From Bacteriovoracaceae bacterium UBA4096 (lineage in GTDB: Bacteria; Bdellovibrionota; Bacteriovoracia; Bacteriovoracales; Bacteriovoracaceae), in the NCBI GenBank assembly GCA_002381945.1, contig DFXY01000052.1, forward strand, positions 81,896 to 137,217: a stretch of 55,322 nt of DNA, read 5' to 3'. The position numbers and the translations under genes are program-made. Positions 52,050 to 55,322 of this stretch are shown here, piece by piece. Below the pieces are notes generated by a model that did no database searches, was not told the origin of the DNA, and saw only the letters and a list, made by a program, of their open reading frames with translations. Numbering within the stretch: the first letter of the stretch is position 1; each line of letters opens with the position of its first letter.

Positions 52050-53299
52050 GCTGCTTTATTTTGAATTTCAACTTCAGCTAATGGACATCTCACCTCGTCT
52101 TCTTTTTTAAAGAAACTGTAGTACAAAACGATCGCTAAAGCATAAAAGGCTCCCGCCACATAGAAGGTAGGTCCGAAAGAATAGGCTTCAATCAGATATC
52201 CACCCAGGCGGGTACTGCTGGTATAAACCAGATGATAAAAGAACAGAATCACAGCGGATGCAAATACGCATTCTTTCTCACGCACATGTTCCATTTCAAA
52301 CATGCTGGTAATGGGACTCGACATGTTCATCAGCATCCCCCGCATGAAAAAACAACTGAGTACCAGACCAATGTTTCCAGTTAGCCCCATGGCTACCATA
52401 AACGGAATGGAAAGAAGGGAGGTGAGCATAATAAACCGCAGCTGTGTCGTTTTTTTAATTAGCGCGGGAGTGATAAAGATCCCCGCGAAGATAAAAAATT
52501 GCAATAGAGCGTAGGAGATCCCAATCATTTGGGTCGAGAGTTTAAATTTTTCTTTTAAATATAAATTCATGAAAGGAACGATCAGTCCGCCACCAAAAGC
52601 AAAACATAGTTTGGGCAGAATGAGTTTTGCCAGCGTGTTCCACTCCTTCTCTCTTAAGCCTTCAAACAGGCGCTTTTTAACTCTAGGTATGGGCACCCGC
52701 TCAATACGTACAAACATTAAGTTCGAAGAAAAAACCAAGGACAGTGCGATCATGATTGAGGCACGAAAGACTTCAATTTTAGAGAGTGCGGGATAAAGAT
52801 AGTGCACCAACTCAGGAAGAAATCCACCTACGAGATAACCCACCATGTGGGCCGCCATATTGAGGGCCGAATTCAAAGTAAAAAGATGCACCCGTACTTC
52901 AGGCGTGGAGTTTCGAAGATAGAAAGGGGAAACCGAAATATTAAACAGTGCCTGAAACATACTTGCCATCAAACCGAAGGCAAAGAGTGATGCTTCTTCC
53001 ACAAACAGAATCTGCATGAAATAAAAAAGTGATGAACACAGAAGACCCGTCATCACTAAATGCTTCACGTGAAATTTTTCGATGATTAAAGCTGCCGGAA
53101 TGGCGATGAGTGAAATTCCCAGAGACGTGGTTGAGATCAAATTCCCAATGGTCGATTCACCGAATCCTAATTCCTTAAGATACAAGTTAAACAAGAGCCC
53201 ATAGATGGAGAGCCCCATTCCTTGAACTGCATTACCGATCAAGAAAACTTTTACGTTGTTTGAAAGATGTTGAAAATGTGAACGATAGACGCCAACCAT
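52046..53299 (-). CDS. Major facilitator superfamily transporter
   Basis: A 417-residue protein with about 12 membrane helices in two halves linked by a basic cytoplasmic loop (RIERVPIPRVKKRLFEG). Helix 1 (KVFLIGNAVQGMGLSIYGLL) and the loop between helices 2 and 3 fit MFS. No motif fixes the substrate; the family includes drug and sugar exporters. It is divergent from the TolB/Kelch gene. Confidence 0.88.
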   Translation of the reverse strand: MVGVYRSHFQHLSNNVKVFLIGNAVQGMGLSIYGLLFNLYLKELGFGESTIGNLISTTSLGISLIAIPAALIIEKFHVKHLVMTGLLCSSLFYFMQILFVEEASLFAFGLMASMFQALFNISVSPFYLRNSTPEVRVHLFTLNSALNMAAHMVGYLVGGFLPELVHYLYPALSKIEVFRASIMIALSLVFSSNLMFVRIERVPIPRVKKRLFEGLREKEWNTLAKLILPKLCFAFGGGLIVPFMNLYLKEKFKLSTQMIGISYALLQFFIFAGIFITPALIKKTTQLRFIMLTSLLSIPFMVAMGLTGNIGLVLSCFFMRGMLMNMSSPITSMFEMEHVREKECVFASAVILFFYHLVYTSSTRLGGYLIEAYSFGPTFYVAGAFYALAIVLYYSFFKKEDEVRCPLAEVEIQNKAA

Positions 53300-53437
53300 G
53301 CTTCATCTTAACGGTAATTTTGATTCCTCGATATTCGGTAAATTTTTTATTTTTCGCAGAACGCAAAATGAAATTTGTTTGTACTATCAAACGGCCGAAG
53401 ATATGATCCGGGGAATTTCACAAAAGGGGATCCTCAT

Positions 53438-55288
53438 ATGAAATACCTCGTACTTTTTGGTCTACTGGCCTCATGCTCATCCTTTGCAGACTTTGTTTAT
53501 ATGAAAGAAGATGCTCAAGGTAAGTCAGTACAATTACAAACTATCGGTGATGCTCCTATCACACTCAACAATACTGCCAGTAAACAGTGGGCACTTTATC
53601 CCGACATTACTCCTGATGGGAATGAGTTCATCTATTCTGAGGGTGAGTCTCAGGACAATCTTCATCTGACCTATGTTAATAAAAAGAAAAACCTGACTCA
53701 AAGATTCAACCTTTCAGAGAAAGGCATGCTGATTCATCCTAAGTTTTCTAAAAATGGTCAGTGGATCTTCTACTCAGCTCCAGGGCCCAAAGGTAAAAAC
53801 ACCATTTTCTTTTTTGAGCGTGCCTCCCTCGTGAGCGCTCAAGGCACTCACTTAAATGACTACTCTCTGGCCACGGCGCAAATGCTGGCACCGGAAGATG
53901 AAGCCTTTTTCCCTCGCCCTTCTTCTGATGGAAACTTCGTAGTTTATCAAAGAAATCTTGCGGGAAAAAAAGAGATCGTTTTATTTGACCGCTTAGAGAA
54001 TACCAAAAAAGTTTTAGTTGAAGGTATGTCTCCTGCCCTGTCTTTTGATGAAAGATTAATTGCTTTTACTTCTAAAAAAGATGGCAACTGGAACGTTTAC
54101 GTCATTGACCGCGTGAGCGGCCAAATCAGTCAGATGACGAGTGATTTAAAAGATGAAATGGCCCCAACGTTTATGCCAGATAACACTTTGGTTTTTGCTT
54201 CCAATAAAAGCGGTCATTACCGTCTGTTCAAATTACAAGACACCAAATGGGTGCAAATAGTCGAGGCTCCTGAGCAAGCTGAGGTGGATTTTTACTCTCC
54301 TAACTTTTCAGGTGAAACAAACTACAAACAGGCCCAGCGCGCTCCCTTTATCGGAAACCCGCGCTCATCCTTTGGCACAGTTTCCCACGACGGAAAAATC
54401 TATATGGCCGGTGGCCACCAGGGTGCTGAGCACACTTACCCGCCTGAATCCTTCACGGATACTTTTTTAGCTTACGATATTAACGCCAATGAGTGGACCG
54501 AGCTTGCTCCACGCCCTCACAAGGCCCATGGTTATCAATTGGCGGCCTTTGGAAACTACATCTATGCTTTCGGTGGCTTCGCCTATTCGGCGGTTCACAA
54601 GCCTAAATGGAAGTCTCTGACATCTATTGACCGTTATGACATCAAACTCAATGTGTGGGAAACGATTGGCCACCTCGCCTCTCCTCGTTCTTCTAACGTT
54701 GCCGTGACCATCGATGACAAAGTCTATCTGGCCGGCGGTTGGAACAGCACCCCTAAGTTTGACAATGACGCCGACGGTATTTTCCATGACACCATTGAGA
54801 TCTTTGACCTTAAGTCAGAAAAAATCTCAACTGCTCCTTATAAACTTCCGGCCCCAAAACGCCGCGCCCTAACCGGCATCTCCCATAACGGCAAAATCGT
54901 TATGGTGGGCGGAATTGGCGAAGGTGCCTCTCACTTCGACCTCCTTACTAACGTGACTGCCATTGATCCCAAAGATGGCTCATCAGTTGAAATGCAACCT
55001 CTGCCTTTTGCCACCTTTGCCCCAGCAGCTGAGATCCTTAAAAACGAACTCATGGTCTTTGGCGGAATGTTTAAGACGGGCCCTATGAATTATGAATATG
55101 TCTCTCACATCTACTCTCTTGATTTAGGGAAGACCGAATGGAGACATACGGGAAGATTTTTAAAAGAAACCAAAGGTTTCTCGCAAGTCTTTCATGTGGA
55201 TGAGAAGACCTTGGGTGTTTTAGGTGGGCATCACTATTTTCAAGGGATGGATTCGCCAGTAAGTACATTTGAGACGATTTCTAAGTAA
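53438..55288 (+). CDS. Exported TolB-like and Kelch beta-propeller protein
   Basis: A 616-residue exported protein from ATG 53438 (AAGGGGA upstream); MKYLVLFGLLASCSSFA is the signal peptide. The first 290 residues have TolB/WD-like blades ending in short D-G-x-x-I/V motifs (YPDITPDGNEFIYS, RPSSDGNFVVYQ, DERLIAFTS). The rest has Kelch blades with double glycine (IYMAGGHQG, IYAFGGFAY, VYLAGGWNS, IVMVGGIGE, LMVFGGMFK). The two propellers would be scaffolds for protein or glycan binding in the periplasm. No enzymatic residues are visible. Confidence 0.85.
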   Translation: MKYLVLFGLLASCSSFADFVYMKEDAQGKSVQLQTIGDAPITLNNTASKQWALYPDITPDGNEFIYSEGESQDNLHLTYVNKKKNLTQRFNLSEKGMLIHPKFSKNGQWIFYSAPGPKGKNTIFFFERASLVSAQGTHLNDYSLATAQMLAPEDEAFFPRPSSDGNFVVYQRNLAGKKEIVLFDRLENTKKVLVEGMSPALSFDERLIAFTSKKDGNWNVYVIDRVSGQISQMTSDLKDEMAPTFMPDNTLVFASNKSGHYRLFKLQDTKWVQIVEAPEQAEVDFYSPNFSGETNYKQAQRAPFIGNPRSSFGTVSHDGKIYMAGGHQGAEHTYPPESFTDTFLAYDINANEWTELAPRPHKAHGYQLAAFGNYIYAFGGFAYSAVHKPKWKSLTSIDRYDIKLNVWETIGHLASPRSSNVAVTIDDKVYLAGGWNSTPKFDNDADGIFHDTIEIFDLKSEKISTAPYKLPAPKRRALTGISHNGKIVMVGGIGEGASHFDLLTNVTAIDPKDGSSVEMQPLPFATFAPAAEILKNELMVFGGMFKTGPMNYEYVSHIYSLDLGKTEWRHTGRFLKETKGFSQVFHVDEKTLGVLGGHHYFQGMDSPVSTFETISK

Positions 55289-55322
55289 AGGTTCCAGGCT
55301 GATCTCACATTTCTAATGCGAC

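Overview
The window looks like a piece of chromosome from a Gram-negative, moderately AT-rich bacterium, most likely a member of the Bdellovibrionota (Bacteriovorax/Peredibacter type). The reasons are indirect. There are many exported lipoproteins and outer-membrane beta-barrels, paired RRM-type RNA-binding proteins, a giant secreted repeat lipoprotein and little ordinary core metabolism. I see no rRNA, tRNA, insertion sequence, prophage or CRISPR array. Genes are densely packed, with many 1-10 nt start/stop overlaps and several overlapping convergent 3' ends.

Layout. 1-9.1 kb: the end of a histidine kinase; a methionine aminopeptidase behind a ParD-like ribbon-helix-helix gene with a palindrome over its -10 box; a ChaN-like protein; a TrmN6-like methylase; two calcineurin-type phosphoesterase lipoproteins; two beta-barrel candidates, one apparently starting at AUC; and an RsbRD-type histidine kinase with a CsbD-like gene. 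9.1-11.7 kb: a phytase-like esterase lipoprotein, an MscS channel and an OsmC peroxiredoxin. 11.9-23.1 kb: one 3706-residue lipoprotein made of an FN3 domain, two CxCx4C domains, 34 Ig-like repeats of about 91 residues and a C-terminal formylglycine-enzyme/C-lectin-like tip. 23-34.5 kb: a secreted trehalase with a fungal-type calcium loop, a Na+/Ca2+ exchanger, a PepSY protein, a ThpR/GH84 pair, an OprP-type porin, a Nudix hydrolase, a HutD-like protein and several unknown exported proteins.

34.6-44.4 kb is the most unusual part. Two translationally coupled operons point at each other and overlap by 41 bp. The forward one encodes a Rieske oxygenase, an AurF-like diiron protein, a plant-type [2Fe-2S] ferredoxin, a second Rieske oxygenase, a fatty-acid-hydroxylase/sterol-desaturase protein, a membrane-anchored hexapeptide acyltransferase and a GH3-type acyl-adenylating amide synthetase. 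The reverse one encodes a Rieske oxygenase paralogous to the first, a GNAT-like protein, an SDR and a ferritin-like diiron protein. Both operons begin with a TAAAAT box only 7-9 nt before the ATG and no Shine-Dalgarno, so both may make leaderless mRNA. Six non-haem-iron oxygenase-type proteins plus acyl-activating and acyl-transfer enzymes, without a PKS, NRPS or visible reductase, suggest an uncharacterised pathway that oxidises and conjugates a pre-existing (probably lipid-like) scaffold.

44.5-55.3 kb: a GlsB-like membrane protein, a nuclease-fused XPD-type helicase coupled to an MBL exonuclease, an MBL lactonase-like hydrolase, two RRM/RGG genes with similar leaders and strong terminators, a CorA transporter, an HD hydrolase, an MFS transporter and a TolB/Kelch exported protein. 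Two additional small ORFs (36 and 27 codons) are proposed at 26788-26898 (-) and 44456-44539 (+).
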